A stretch of 64,000 bases of DNA from Nakataea oryzae (Eukaryota; Ascomycota; Sordariomycetes; Magnaporthales; Magnaporthaceae). The notes below the pieces were generated by a model. It did no database searches, was not told the DNA's origin, and saw only the letters and a list, made by a program, of their open reading frames with translations. Positions 45,091 to 56,818 of the stretch are shown piece by piece. Where the stretch lies: contig PYSQ01000051.1 of the NCBI GenBank assembly GCA_003049435.1, forward strand, positions 41,405 through 105,404, given 5' to 3'. Each line of letters opens with the position of its first letter. Within the stretch, counting starts at the first letter, position 1. The position numbers and the translations under genes are program-made.

Positions 45091-46516
45091 ATGGACACGA
45101 GCCATGGTACGAAGAGGCTAGTAAGTACATAAATCTTGGAAGTATTCGAGCTTCATTGCCATCAGTGGTATTCTAACTCCATCTTCCTCCAGAAAGTCTC
45201 TTGTAACGGAAGGTTGATGGCAGACAAGACCATCGGGCCCGGAAATCCCGGCGCAGCAGTTCTTCCTCCACGGGTACGCTTCTCAGTTTGTTTTCAGTTT
45301 CCCCTTGGTCATCAACTACTCTCTTACACTTACACTTGGATACCCACGTACCTGAAATGCTGAAACTTCTTTGACCATAGCCTCCTGCGACGGTGAGCTC
45401 ATGGCAGAAGGTCCGCGATGACAATGTAAGTGAGAACCTCGACAAAGGCATTCAGCAGGGAAAGACACGGTCAACTCTGACCGCATGATAACGAAGGGTG
45501 CCTGGACACCCGGCAAGCCGCATCCGCTACCTTCCAAGCCCATCCGAATTGCGACTCCCTTCACAAACAGGCCAGTGAAGCGCGAATTCTGCTGCAGTTC
45601 CATCGGAGATATATCCACACGACCAAGCAAGGACCATTCTACCCGTGTTTCAAAGCGCTCTGGCTCTTCCCACGCCACCGTCTCAGCACAGAGAAATAGG
45701 AAGATAGTCTCTCCAGCGTCCAGCAAGGGAATTGCCATTCCTAAGCCACATCCGCGTTGGCAAGCCTCTCCGATCTTTCCTCATGGGAGAACAGACCCTG
45801 GCGCCTCCAGGAACGTCCATAATATCGCTGTTGCAGCAAAGTCTACGGGCCTGGCTCGCACGCCCGAGTCCATCCTGGCCTTTCGAGCCCCGGACCGTAT
45901 TCCTGCGCAGGTCTCCCACAGCGCCGCGCATGTAAAATCCAAACCTGCCTCTGGATCCATGGTGGCCAGTTCCGGCAATGGCATCACTGACCTCAAGCAA
46001 ATGCTGGTTGAGAACAGCGGCAATGTGGCTGGAGATCACCATGCCCAGGAGCACCATTCAGCTGCGGTTCCTTTTGTTCCCGCTGTTGGCCCTGATCCCC
46101 CTCTGCATGGAGCTGCCGTGGAAGCCTCTGTGGCATCTACCATGCCGTCAACCGGTTCTCTAGGTATGTGTACCAATCAGGACCTTGGCTCATGGGATTG
46201 TCTTGCTACGGACAATGACTCCTGGGACTCTAAGAACCTCGTTGGAGACCAAAAATGCGTCTCCAATGGCCCTCTTGGAGTATTTGACGATTCCCCGGAA
46301 CCAGAGTTCTTTTCAGACTGCTTAACGGCCCTTTTCGCAGCCGACGAGAGCCATGACACGTCCAGCGGGACCCTATCTGGCCTGGCCAAGTCAGCCAGGC
46401 TGAACACTCTCCTCTACATCGATCCTGACGATCCCAAGTCCTTTGTATATCCTACCTCGGTGGCTCCCATGGTTGCGGTTACCACCCCATTCGGTGACTT
46501 CTTCTTTATAAGATGA
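45091..46516 (+). CDS. Uncharacterised Ser/Pro-rich protein, 391 aa, four exons
   Basis: Exons: 45091-45120, 45193-45273, 45381-45425, 45497-46516 (1176 nt). All three introns (72, 107, 71 nt) are phase 0 and carry GTAAGT/GTACGC/GTAAGT donors. The third uses an AAG acceptor preceded by CTGAC. Spliced, the start reads MDTSHGTKRLKVSCNGRLM and continues PPATVSSWQKVRDDN/GAWTPGKPHPLP. A start at the ATG 45485 is the alternative, which would place it inside the last intron. Residues 50-240 are low-complexity, with Ser, Pro, His and basic residues. The C-terminal part is acidic (LGSWDCLATDNDSWDSKNL, DSPEPEFFSDCLTALFAAD). No signal peptide, TM or known domain. Function unknown; it could be lineage-specific. 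Confidence 0.65.
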
Positions 46517-47705
46517 GTCTTGGGAAAGATCCAGCTTCTCTCGAGTGAGAGTCAAGCTTAAAATATGCCACCTAGTCAACCCCCGGCTCTTCACACTCAC
46601 AAGCCGGCGCCATGAGTCTATGGCTCGGATACCACTAGGTGTTTTACTACACTTGGGCCTTGGTACCTCTGTTTTCTAGTTTCAGTCATTTATTTCCTTT
46701 TCTTTCACCTGCCAGAATATTTACAGCCACACTACCGAGGAACGGATGTTGGCCCTAGCCCAAGAACAAAAAAAAAAAAAAAAAAAAGGAAAACGGCTAC
46801 ATCATACTCGTCTTCGACACCTTCGCCAAGACGCTGGGCTCCGTTGGACCCCCACACCATCTCCAGGTGCAGACTTGTCAGCGGATTGAAAAGAAGGCAT
46901 CAAATCACTAGCCAGGACTCTCTCTTTTTCCTCGCTGAAGTCATGGAATATCAGAACATAACATAGGGGGACTGGACTTGCATCGTCGTTGTTGGACAGA
47001 GCCAAGGAACGGTTTGGGAGCCAAAGAGAAACAAGAGCCCACAAGTAAATTCAGCCTCGGGGCTTTCCATCAAGAGGAGTTCGCAGTCGCTGGACGGCAA
47101 AAAGGAGGTGGCAAATAAGGGAGATTCTTGGCGGGTTGGTTTCGGATAAATGCAGCCAAGTCCAACAGCATGGTCTGTGGTCCTGTATTCATTGCATACA
47201 ATAGCGGACTGGGAATTTTGCAGCATGAACAACGAGCCAATGTGATTTGCATTCTTGGTGACAACATGGGGAAACGGGTGATTTTCTTGATGTACGGGCT
47301 AGCGCTGTGGCGATTTTGTCACGACACAGCACCGCGGTAGGGCCCATTCGTATCTCTCAGCAGCCCAAAGAAAGCTCTCTCCTGTGGAGTTACCTGTGCA
47401 GCTATTTATGTACAGCCCCTTTGTACTGTGCTAGAAAATACTCAAGGGATGCATAGTTGCTGGACAGTTGTAGCCTTTGTCAAGATCGCTCCACACTTGC
47501 AATCTGCTTGTTGCGTGTTTTACTCACAAGCGGCATCATACTTCCTAGGGTTGGCCACGAGTCTCGGGGTTTCTCTCGACGGAGTAAAACAGCGCGAGGA
47601 CACTAGTGCATGGTGGACAAATGCATGCATAAAAGCAACCTGCTTGTGCAAGTCTCAAGCAAACAGATGGTCATGCTCATAAAGGTCCTAATTTCTTGTG
47701 CTAGC
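46517..47705. other. Convergent intergenic spacer before the GH16 gene
   Basis: 1.2 kb between two stop codons of convergent genes. It contains a 20-nt poly-A run (46768-46787). No supported gene; AT-rich overall. Confidence 0.5.
46768..46787 (+). repeat. A20 homopolymer
   Basis: Twenty consecutive A about 250 bp after the stop of the 391-aa gene. Either a simple homopolymer or a trace of a reverse-transcribed poly-A tail; no flanking target-site duplication was noticed. Confidence 0.9.
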
Positions 47706-48662
47706 CTATGTGGAGTAAATCGCGATGTACTCAACCTCCATCATGGAACCGTAGCCACCCATGGTCTGATCATCCGGGTTACCGGGCCCTAATGAGAACA
47801 AGCAGACAAGGTTAGCGTACGCGGTATTTAAAAGGCCGAGACGCCCGTACAGGACAGGTACGGGGTAAGAAGGGGATATCAACGTACAGTCACCACCGAC
47901 CGCGACGTTCAAGAGGATGAACATGGGGCTGTGGGCGAGCGTGCTCCACACAGCCTGGTCGTTGATTCTGGCGCCTGTGATTTGGTGGAACACCTGACCA
48001 TCCTTGGTCCAGGTAATGACCTGCTGCTTCCAATCATCGTTGCGGCGGTCGATGCGGACCGCCCAGGTGTGGAAGCCGTCGTCGGAGATGGGGGTGGTCG
48101 ACTGGATGCCAGTCATCTCGTTGCACGGGCCGCCTGGAACAACGCCGCAATGTACCGTGGCGTAGGCAAAAGGGTCGCCGTTGAGTTGCTCCATGATATC
48201 GAGCTCTCCGCACTGAGGCCAGGGGGTGCCGTGGTGGATCGAGTCACCCATGGCCCAGAATGCCGGCCAGATGCCGCGCTTGCTGCTCTGGGGGTTCCAG
48301 CCAAACCGGATGGCGCCCTCGATGTGGAGCATGCCGCCAACAGGAGCCTCCCAGGCGCCCTTAGTCTCGAGACGGCCCGACGTCCACTTTCCGGTCTCGT
48401 CCTTGTTGGGCACGATCTGGAGAGTGCCGCCGCCCGAGATCTGCATGTTCTTGTTGCTGTTGGTATAGCGTTGCTGCTCGTTGTTGGTGACCCTTCCGCC
48501 ATTGATCTGGTTCCAGGCATCGGCATTGGGCGAAGACCCGGCAGCACCCGGGAACCTATCCTCGAACACGATCTTCAGTCCCTCGTTGCTGCGGTCCGGT
48601 GCCTGGCCGGCGCAAGCGAGCGCGGCCAGGAAGGAGAAGATGACTCCGGTGCGATGAAGCAT
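47706..48662 (-). CDS. Secreted glycoside hydrolase family 16 (endo-beta-1,3(4)-glucanase-like), 285 aa
   Basis: Exons 48662-47888 and 47788-47706 (858 nt). The intron 47789-47887 (99 nt, GTACGT...ATTAG) restores NVAVGGDWPGNPDD, the usual family ending. The start is the ATG at 48662; the frame is open further but has no earlier ATG. Residues 1-19 (MLHRTGVIFSFLAALACAG) form a signal peptide. The catalytic motif GELDIMEQ gives E153 as nucleophile, D155, and E158 as acid/base. Supporting blocks are WNQINGGRVTNNEQQRYT, SGRLETKG, GIWPAFWAMG and GFHTWAVRID. No GPI signal or TM is present, so it should be a free extracellular or wall-acting enzyme on beta-1,3 or mixed-linked glucan. The exact substrate cannot be read from sequence. 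Confidence 0.93.
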   Translation of the reverse strand: MLHRTGVIFSFLAALACAGQAPDRSNEGLKIVFEDRFPGAAGSSPNADAWNQINGGRVTNNEQQRYTNSNKNMQISGGGTLQIVPNKDETGKWTSGRLETKGAWEAPVGGMLHIEGAIRFGWNPQSSKRGIWPAFWAMGDSIHHGTPWPQCGELDIMEQLNGDPFAYATVHCGVVPGGPCNEMTGIQSTTPISDDGFHTWAVRIDRRNDDWKQQVITWTKDGQVFHQITGARINDQAVWSTLAHSPMFILLNVAVGGDCTLISPSYPVPVLYGRLGLLNTAYANLVCLFSLGPGNPDDQTMGGYGSMMEVEYIAIYST

Positions 48663-51600
48663 GCTGGCTGTTGTTTGTAGCTTGAGGCTTATAGGCACAA
48701 GTCGATTTCGTTACGGCGTCTTCCGGCTGGATATTGTAAAAGAGTGGTCGAGACAAGAGTCCTCTAAAATAGGATAAAAGCAAATAAAAACAAACAAGGG
48801 TATATAGGTAAATCTAGGTAGATGGTCAAGAACGTATGTCTATGGCGCGGGTATGAAGTGAATCGGACCCGGCTTCACTGTTGCCCTGGACAGCGAAAGG
48901 TTGAAGAATAGAGGGGCTTCGAATACGAACGCGTCCTGCGTTGTGAAGAAAGAAGACGACACAGCCGACTGGTCTCCTGAGAACCTGGTATATAAAGAAT
49001 GAGGAAGTACCTAAGAGGCACAAAGAACGAATGTAAAGCACGGAAGACGAGCCGTGTGTGGAAGGTCGAGACGAGACGGGCCTGGAGACGGGACAGCCAA
49101 AAAAAAATGGTACGGACGGTGACCGCGCGGGATGGTTATATATACACCTGTACAACGGGCGGCGGCACACCAGGGGGGCGGCGACGGGGCGATGCAGTCA
49201 AGGAGGGCCGAAAGGGCCATGCCGGCAGTTTGTGCAGGACAAGGCAAAGCCCCAAGAGGGGGGCCCCCTGCGGGAAAGCGCCAGTTCAAGGGCCAAGACC
49301 ACGCACGCCCAGGGCCTGCCACCCATGTTCCTGCAACCATGGCTCACCTGTGAAGAGGGCAGTGGGCCGGCAGGAACGGGGCCATCAGCAAGCGTCGGTA
49401 CCACTGTGAGTTCCTCGTCGGCAGGGCTGCCGGGAGCCAGCACAGAGGTAGACCCCACAGTGCTCACGCGTGAAAGCGGGATGGCTCGGCTTGATTGGGG
49501 AAATGAGGAGTGGATAGCCAGGGGGAACATCCTGGCGCCGTCCAAGGAGACCCAATGTGTTCCAGAAGCCCAGCAAGGCGAATGCGCGGTGCCGCATGTC
49601 GTAGCAAAGACTCCCGGCTGGGCTGGGCGGTCGCGGGTAAACTGGCCGATATAGATGCTTTCTACGGCTGAGGAAGCCTGATATGACGCCGGAGAAAAAG
49701 AGCAAAGATCAGCGCTTGCCGAGCACCGCGCGACCTGTTTCCGGCGCCAGCCTTGTGAGTGGCAAAGAAAGGAACGGAATACGTGGACCAAGGAGCAGCG
49801 TCAGTCACACAGACGATAAGCAGGCATGCGTAGAAACGCGAGGCCGCGCTCGTCCTGTATCGGACGAAAAACAAAAAAGACCCGTGGGGACGCGAGAGGC
49901 AAGAGATCGAAAAACCAGCCGTCGGTCCGCATTCCCTCTTTTTTTTCGAGGGGGGGCCGGTTGGGGAGATGGGGACAAGGGGCCGGGGGCGAACTGGAAG
50001 AGAGCAAAGGCAGTGTCGGACAGGCCGCGATTGGACATCGTCCTCCCACGTCGGCCGGTTGGACTCGGCGCAGGAAAGGATGATGCGGGTGCAAAGGGGC
50101 GGGAGTTTCGAGGCGGTAAAAGAGGGTATAGCACGCAAGCGTATTCTCTTGGTCTGCAGTGGCTGGCTGGGCAATTACGACCAAGATATGCAAAGCAACA
50201 CAATATGGAATCGGGCAGCCGTCCGGAATATAGATAGGGAGAGAGAGGGTGGGGAAAAAAAGGCCAATTCGCTGTGCGCGCGCTGAGGAGGGGCACATAC
50301 ACACACACCCCCCACCGGGCCACGCCACGCCGCGCACACCCACCCTCCTCTTCCCGGCCATGTTCCTGCGTCAAAGGTGGTGGGGTCCATCCACCCAAGA
50401 TTCCCGTGGCCTGAAACAGGGCGAGGTGCGCTGTCGACAGAGGGCCAGGCCCATGCCGCCAATCGCCAGGCAGTGGGCGAGTGGGCTGCATGATGCGAGC
50501 GCTGGCTTGACGCCCCACAGCCTGCCTGCGCTGCGCGTCTTTTTGGCGCTTGGACTGCACGAGTCTCGCGTCGGGATGCAGTGCCGGATTGATGCCGGCT
50601 GGAGGTGAGCCGTCTTCACCTTTGCCAGTAGCATGGGGGAGGCGCCATGGACCTTCCTGGCCTGGGTGAGATGTCGGATCAGATTCTGGTCTTGCGACCG
50701 CGGCAGTGGCCAATGCATAAACATCAAAGCCAGAAGGTGTATGTATGTCTGTGTGTGCTGGGAGGGGGAAAAGAGGCCGCCAGTTGGTGCTACCTCAAAA
50801 AGCCCATCCGCCAACCCGCTTGTCCAATCAACGATTGCCCTTCGTCTGGCCTACCCGAGGCCTGCGCGATGCGTTCTTCCAATCGCACGGTAGTTGTCCC
50901 TTCATGCATGCGATGGCCAGCGTATTGATTAGCAAAATGGGATTAAGAAAGAGATAAAGACGGGTCTTGCTTTGCCTCCCTTTCCTCTTCGAACTTGCTT
51001 TTTCTTTTTTTTTCTATCACAAAAGAAGAGGCAGGTTCCTTTGCGTCCTACCTAGAAGCATCCCTGCACTTGTGCAGGGGAATGGCAGTTTGAGGCGAAG
51101 CCATCCATAATGGAGCCTTCCATCCACTGAAACGATCTCTCCGAGCCGTTTGGACGATCCCCGCCTGCCCCAGGGGCCGTACTTCAGAACAGGGTTTTGC
51201 TGCGGCTCAAGAGCCAAAGGTTTCGGAGCAGGCACATTTCCACCCAGCGGCTTGGCTCACCGTCTCCGCCTATGGAACTCTGCAGACGGGCCTTTTTTTT
51301 CTTTTTCTCTTATAATCGTTGAACACCAAAATCAGCGCTCCACGCGAATGTTCCCTTAATTCAGACGACATAAATTCTACCCGACAGTGGGACACAAAGG
51401 AAAAACAGATAGAAAAAAGCCCCCGCAGCCAGGGATGGCCTCCCTCAAGGCATGTATTTCGAACTTTGCGCTTTTCTTGGTTTCTTGGCCATCCTGCGTG
51501 ATTTTCGTTTGCACTTTAAGCTCCAAGCATATCCGGTGGCGGCGTTTGAAGTACATCTATTGGGATGCAGCGAGATTGAATAGGGTGCACAAGATCCTAC

Positions 51601-53834
51601 CTAGAGCAGAAGGCTGTTGCTGGTCCGATGTCCTACCGTACGGCCCTTTCTTTTTTTCCCCTTGTCTTCTTGGATATCCATACAGTTGTCAATCTTTAGC
51701 TCTCAATGCGGCTTAAGCCAACCAATCAAGAGTGGTTCGCCGTCTTTCCATCAGGTCACACACCATGTACAGCCCTGTAAACAATACCAGAATTCTCGCA
51801 CTAAAATAGTGTTTTATTGCCTGGCAGCTGCCTCTGACCATGCGCCTTCAGGAACACTCGATTGCCCTGCATACGACTATGAGCAATATCATCTGATCTT
51901 ACTATTCTTTTGTGCCATCTTCTCACCAGCATTGGTGCTCTTCGTTTCTGTTTTAACCCGCCCTTGTCCCTTTTACCTTGTCTACTTGCTTTCCCCCCAC
52001 GCCCTCTGCAAAGCCTGCAGCATTTGCTCCCTGAAAGCAGGGATGAACATCTGCGCCCAACACGTGTCCATCAGTCTGAGGTTCAGTCGACTGAATAGCA
52101 ACGTGGATCGTGGGCCTAGAAGTGTCTGCATATGCATCCGCTGCGCTCTTGGCAAGGAATCATCATCGGCCCAAGTCACGCTTCAATAAAACGTTGAGGA
52201 ATTCCGGTCTAGAGTTACCACCCTCATAACACAATACCCCTTGAGGCAGCATGTGAACAAACAGCCAACGATGGTTGAGCGACAGCGCCGTGAAGCGGAA
52301 TTCGAGCCCGATATTCCGATAACCAGCTTGTCGGCGAGTTCGATAGGCCCATGCAACAACCGGAACCAGACAGAAGTAATCCGATGCTACAGATTGTATT
52401 GGCCGTCGTTTGGGCCTGGTGTTCTCACCAGCTATCGATCACCAACTTGGTGGGGCAGTATGGAATCGCTTCATATTGTCATGCCGCCTGAACCTCGAGC
52501 AGAAAGCAAACATAACACCAGTGCCTAGCCAATGTAGTGACATTCATGGGAAGAACGGTTTAATAAATACAAGGATGTCGGCTCCTTTGCAGCCTCTCCT
52601 ACTCAACCATGACATCTTCAGTCCTCCCCAGCACCATTTATGAAAGAGTAAGGATGGATAACCAGAAAAAAGAAAGGAAAAAAGAGGAGAAGAGGCCGGA
52701 AATAAGACAACGACCGACACGGATGCCGTGAGAGTAAAATAAAAAATCGACTGAAAATTTTCGCCTTGCTTTTTTCTTTGTTGGTTTTCAAACACACCCA
52801 CGTGCTTCTCTCGGACCAACTTTGCATAATATGCAGAGACACCAATACTCGACCTGTCCAACCAGCAAAGGCAGCAAAACGGGGTTGCGTCTGCTGCCGT
52901 CGCAATCGACGGTCAGCAAGACTTCATATCCATCAACTGACAGGGGATGCGAGAGGGAAAAAAGGACGAAAATGGAGTGGTGAAATCGAAGAAATGCCAA
53001 AGCCAAAGCAACGCGCCCACCGCCCGTTTCCCAAAACCCATCCCCAGCCGAGCTCGTGAGTGCCTATGTGACATTAGTCCTGAGAAACAAGGCCTGCCAG
53101 CGCGAAAGCTTGGAGCAAGCGACTGTCGTGGACTATGTGGGTAGGGAGCCAAGCAAAAAAAGAGAGAAAAGAGCACAAGACAGATAACGCAACACACCAA
53201 AATACCGTCGATAAAAATAAAATAAAAGATAGAAAAAGAAAACAGGAAAAAAGGGCGGTAAAACAAACTGTCTGAGACCGCAAGGAGAGGAATGGAGAAG
53301 CCAGGGTACCGGCACCGGATTCGCGTATGCTTGACCCGAAACAATCAACAATGATAAATGATAACGGCCAGGTTGGCAATCGAGCCGGCAGGGAGGAACA
53401 AGGATTATGGATAGATGTAGATGTAAAGCCATTGTGTGATATAGACAAGAGGAAGATGTTCCCGACAGAGAAGAACACGGCCAAGATAATTGTTGCGGGG
53501 AGTGGTCCCAGAAAATAGGAGCGGGACTTGGGGGTAGGTCTAACTTGGGTCCCATTCTCGAGTGAAAAGCGTCGAGAGGATGATGCGGCTGGACAGGGAG
53601 AAAGGAAAAGTAAATAAGTCACACAAAAGATACAGAAAAAGCCAGGCCGGAGGAACGCCGGGATAAATGACCGTGAAACACCGTGAGAGCAGCTAGATGT
53701 GAGGTAGAAGGTTGACAGAGACGCAACTGGTCCCAAGGCGTGTCCAGACCCCGCCACAAAGGCGAGTTCTCTGACTAAGAGGCCGAGCTTTACTGGTCCA
53801 TGGCAAGAGCAAATGACTTGGCCGAGCAAGTATC
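48663..53834. other. 5.2-kb stretch without a supported gene, between GH16 and the Som1-like gene
   Basis: Both flanking genes are on the minus strand, so the left part is the GH16 upstream region and the right part the 3' side of the Som1-like gene. A TATATA lies at 48801-48806, about 140 bp before the GH16 ATG. The section 49.1-50.7 kb is GC-rich and open in several frames on both strands (for example 49805-50713 minus) but shows no domain. From 51 to 53.8 kb it is AT-rich with many A or T runs. The T-rich minus strand at 53.1-53.8 kb gives a hydrophobic frame that I read as 3' UTR. Confidence 0.5.
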
Positions 53835-54742
53835 TTAGTCTGCCCCAATCTCGCCCGCGCCTTCCATTCCGAAGGCGGAGGCGTTGAAGTCGAATCCGTT
53901 CTCTTCGCCGTTATCGTGGAGGAACGAGTCGAAGTCAAAGTCGTTGAGAACATCCCCCGACGTAAGCGGGTTGGCAAAGTCCATGCCTCCAAAGTCCTAA
54001 GCAGCAGGTAATCTCGTCAGTACTTTCTGTCATGTTTGACAAACTCGCAAATGGATGGAGCTCACCACATCACCCATAGCGAACTGGTTCGGGTCCGCAT
54101 GCTGAGGAGGGGCAACGGGAGCAGCAGCAGCTGGAGCCCCTGCAGGCGGTTGTCCGTTCGGGAGCGCCTGAGCGACGGGGGCGGCAGCGGGGCCGCCTGG
54201 GTTCTGGCCTTTGTTGGCGAAACTTTGCGACGCCATGGGCGTGATTGGTGTCGCGGGGGTTGGCGGCTCAGCAGCATCGGGAGCATCCGGGGCAGGGGTA
54301 GAGCCGGCAGCGGCATTCACATTGGCGTTGGACTTCTTCTAAGTCATGGTTCGCATGTTTAGAACATACTTATTCCAGAAACATTGGGTTGCCACGTGAA
54401 ATTCAGGAGCATGAGTTGGTGTTCGTAGAGAAATGGGTCTCACCTTGTCCTTGGCCTTCGTGTCCTTCTTTTTCGGGACGGCCTTGTTGCCCTGCTGGGG
54501 AGTAGGCGGCGCCGCGTTGCTAACCTGAGGGGATGCCGTCTGGGTCCTTTGATTTGCGTTACTGTTCGCTGCGGCAGTGGGAGGTGGAGGCATCGCAGCT
54601 CGCTGCTGAGGAGTCCCGTGGACATGCTGGCCCTGAGGCCCACCCTGCTGAGGGCCGCCTTGAGGACCACCAGGCATGGGGTTTCCGTTCGGGCCTGGTT
54701 GCCATTGCATGGGCGGCCCGCCGGGACCACCAGGTCCGCCCG

Positions 54743-54779
<37 letters not shown>

Positions 54780-56818
54780 CTGTTGCTGCTGTTGCTGCTG
54801 TTGCTGCTGCTGCTGTTGTTGTTGTTGCTGCTGTGCCTGCTGCTGCTGCTGCTGTTGCTGCTGAGCTTGCATCTGTTGTTGGCGGATCATCTGCTGTTGT
54901 TGCGGGTTCATCTGGTTGAACTGGGGCTGACCAGGGTGAGAGCTTGGGGGTCGAGCCATGCCGTTCATCTGAGCAGCAACCATGTTGCCCTCCATGCCGC
55001 TGTTGATGCCTTTATAAAAGTGTGGCGCACTGTTAGGGTCCATTTGGTTGCCCATGAAACTCATGGGGTTTGGAGACTCCCGGTTTTGAGCACCTTCAGG
55101 TAGGGGGGAACCCATGTTGCCGTTGTTCATTTGACCAGCACGCTTCATCTCGTTGGGGTTCGGGGACGCACCAGGCCTGGCACCCTGTGGAGAAGCGCCC
55201 TGGAAGGGCTGGGCATTGGGTGCTCCAGGGGGACCTCCCGGGCCGCCGGGACCGTCTGGACGCTGAAGGCCGGTGCCGTTGCCATCCTGCTCCTGACGAG
55301 CCATCAAAAGACGCTTCTTGTTCTGCTGCTCTAGAAGCATCAGCTGCATCTGGTAATCTTGCAGCGCATGGTTGCTTCCGCCGGCGGCCGCGGGCCCGCC
55401 GGGCCTCATGCCGGGACCACCAGCCATGTCGCCGGCGTTGTAGTATGCGTTGATTGCAGTGCTATCGGGCGGGACCATGGGAGAGCCTTGGCCCTGGGGG
55501 CCACCGGCGTTGGGCATCGGCTTGTTGGGCATCTGGTTACCGTGATGCTGTTGGAGATTCTGCGCATACGTCTGGATAGTCTTAGTTTGCACCGCCGGCG
55601 ACGAGTTATTCTGGAGTGTCTGTATTCGGTCAGGGCTCACAGTTCCGTTGGGATCAACGCCGTTGGCTAGGAGCAGCTGCTGCATATGCTGATTAGGGCC
55701 GTGGCCTACCTGCTGGCCTGGCATGACCTGTCCGGTAGGACGCCCATTGGGCAACATCCCAGGTTGGTTCGGGTTGAAGGGGCCCCCGTCGATTCGCGCG
55801 CGCTTGGACGGCGAAGGCGCGTTATCGGTCGAGTTTGGCGATGCCGGGCGTTGACGGTTACCGTCCATGTCGGAGGGGTCGCGCTGCATCTGGCCCTGCT
55901 TCTGTTGTTGCGCCAGAATTTGCATTTGCGGGCTACAAAATGAGATCCAGTCAGATTAGCATGCAATATACAGACACAAACGGCGTGTCCATGTGGGTGG
56001 GATCGAGGTGACAGACTTTTGATTGTTGGCCATGGCAGCCCTCTGCAGGTTGTTGCCCTTGCCCATCATGTTCATGGCTCCGTTGGTCATGCCTCGCATC
56101 ATGAGCTGCTGTTGATGGGCAGCGGCCATGTCTGGTCGCATAGATCGTAACATGTCGTGTTGCGCTGCCTGCCTCATCCGGGTTTGCGCCTGCAGAATAC
56201 CAGTATTAGATGCCGAAGCAGAAAAGACATCCGGACACGCGCCTGGGGGGCTCGACTGATCTTACCTGGGTGTGGCCGACGTATTGTTTGACCTGCGCAC
56301 TAGTGTTGTGGCCCTTTTGGGCGTTCAAGATGTCCCAGAAGATGCAGAACCACTCGTGGAGGAAGCAGCTGTCAGTCTGCGATGTGGGGAGCGAAGGCGC
56401 TGGCAGGTCCTCCGGGCGCTTCCCGTCAATGTCGTCTTTGGAGTCGGTATCCATGGGGTCATCGCCAAGCCCGTTGCTGACGATGTTGCCGTTATCGTCC
56501 CGAATTTCCCGCTTGTCTTTCTTTACGTTGAGTTGCGGGTCGCTCTGGAGGACTGCCCGGGCACAGTCGTACATCTCGAACCTTCAACCGACAACAGCTG
56601 TTAGTGATCAAAACGCGGTTGCCGTAGGGGGGCGGCGAGGCCAACGGAGAAGAGGCGTACCTTAGAAAATACTCGTAGATATAAGTATTCAATAGGGACC
56701 TGCTGTACTTCTGAGGCCCAAGAGGAGGCGCGCTGCCGTTGTTCATCGTGGGCATGGGGGCCCCGACGGGACCGCCCATGGGGTTCATGTTGGGCATTCC
56801 AACGTTGACGTTGTTCAT
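53835..56818 (-). CDS. SOM1: LisH-domain transcriptional regulator, Som1/SomA/Flo8-like, with polyQ, 856 aa
   Basis: Exons: 56818-56661, 56581-56266, 56189-56017, 55932-54444, 54338-54066, 53996-53835 (2571 nt). Introns are 79, 76, 84, 105 and 69 nt. After a Met/Asn/Pro/Gly-rich leader comes a LisH motif at about 38-70 (SRSLLNTYIYEYFLR/FEMYDCARAVLQSD), split by the first intron. It is followed by the conserved FLHEWFCIFWDILNAQKG block that marks this family. The rest is Gln/Asn/Pro/Gly/Met-rich, with uninterrupted glutamine runs of 30 and 9. The C-terminus is acidic (DVDFGGMDFANPLTSGDV, DFDFDSFLHDNGEENGFDF), like an activation domain. Som1/SomA/Flo8 act downstream of cAMP-PKA in adhesion, conidiation and infection-structure formation. 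The intron at 55933-56016 has an unusual GTCTGT donor, but joining there restores the frame. Confidence 0.88.
54744..54863 (-). repeat. CAG/CAA repeat coding for glutamine runs (30 and 9)
   Basis: On the coding strand 54833-54744 is 30 consecutive CAG/CAA codons and 54863-54837 is 9 more, separated by one Ala codon. CAA interruptions are scattered, which usually slows expansion. Confidence 0.95.

Noticed and set aside
49805..50713. 302-codon minus-strand frame in the GH16-Som1 gap
   Set aside because: Low-complexity Pro/Arg/Ser content, overlapping frames on both strands, and no recognisable domain.
53074..53829. 251-codon hydrophobic minus-strand frame with apparent membrane segments
   Set aside because: Opens with TTG just after the stop of the Som1-like gene. 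The hydrophobicity comes from T-rich sequence, so I read it as 3' UTR.
54549..55103. Plus-strand frames with poly-Leu, poly-Cys or poly-Ala
   Set aside because: Antisense translation of the polyQ codons of the Som1-like gene.
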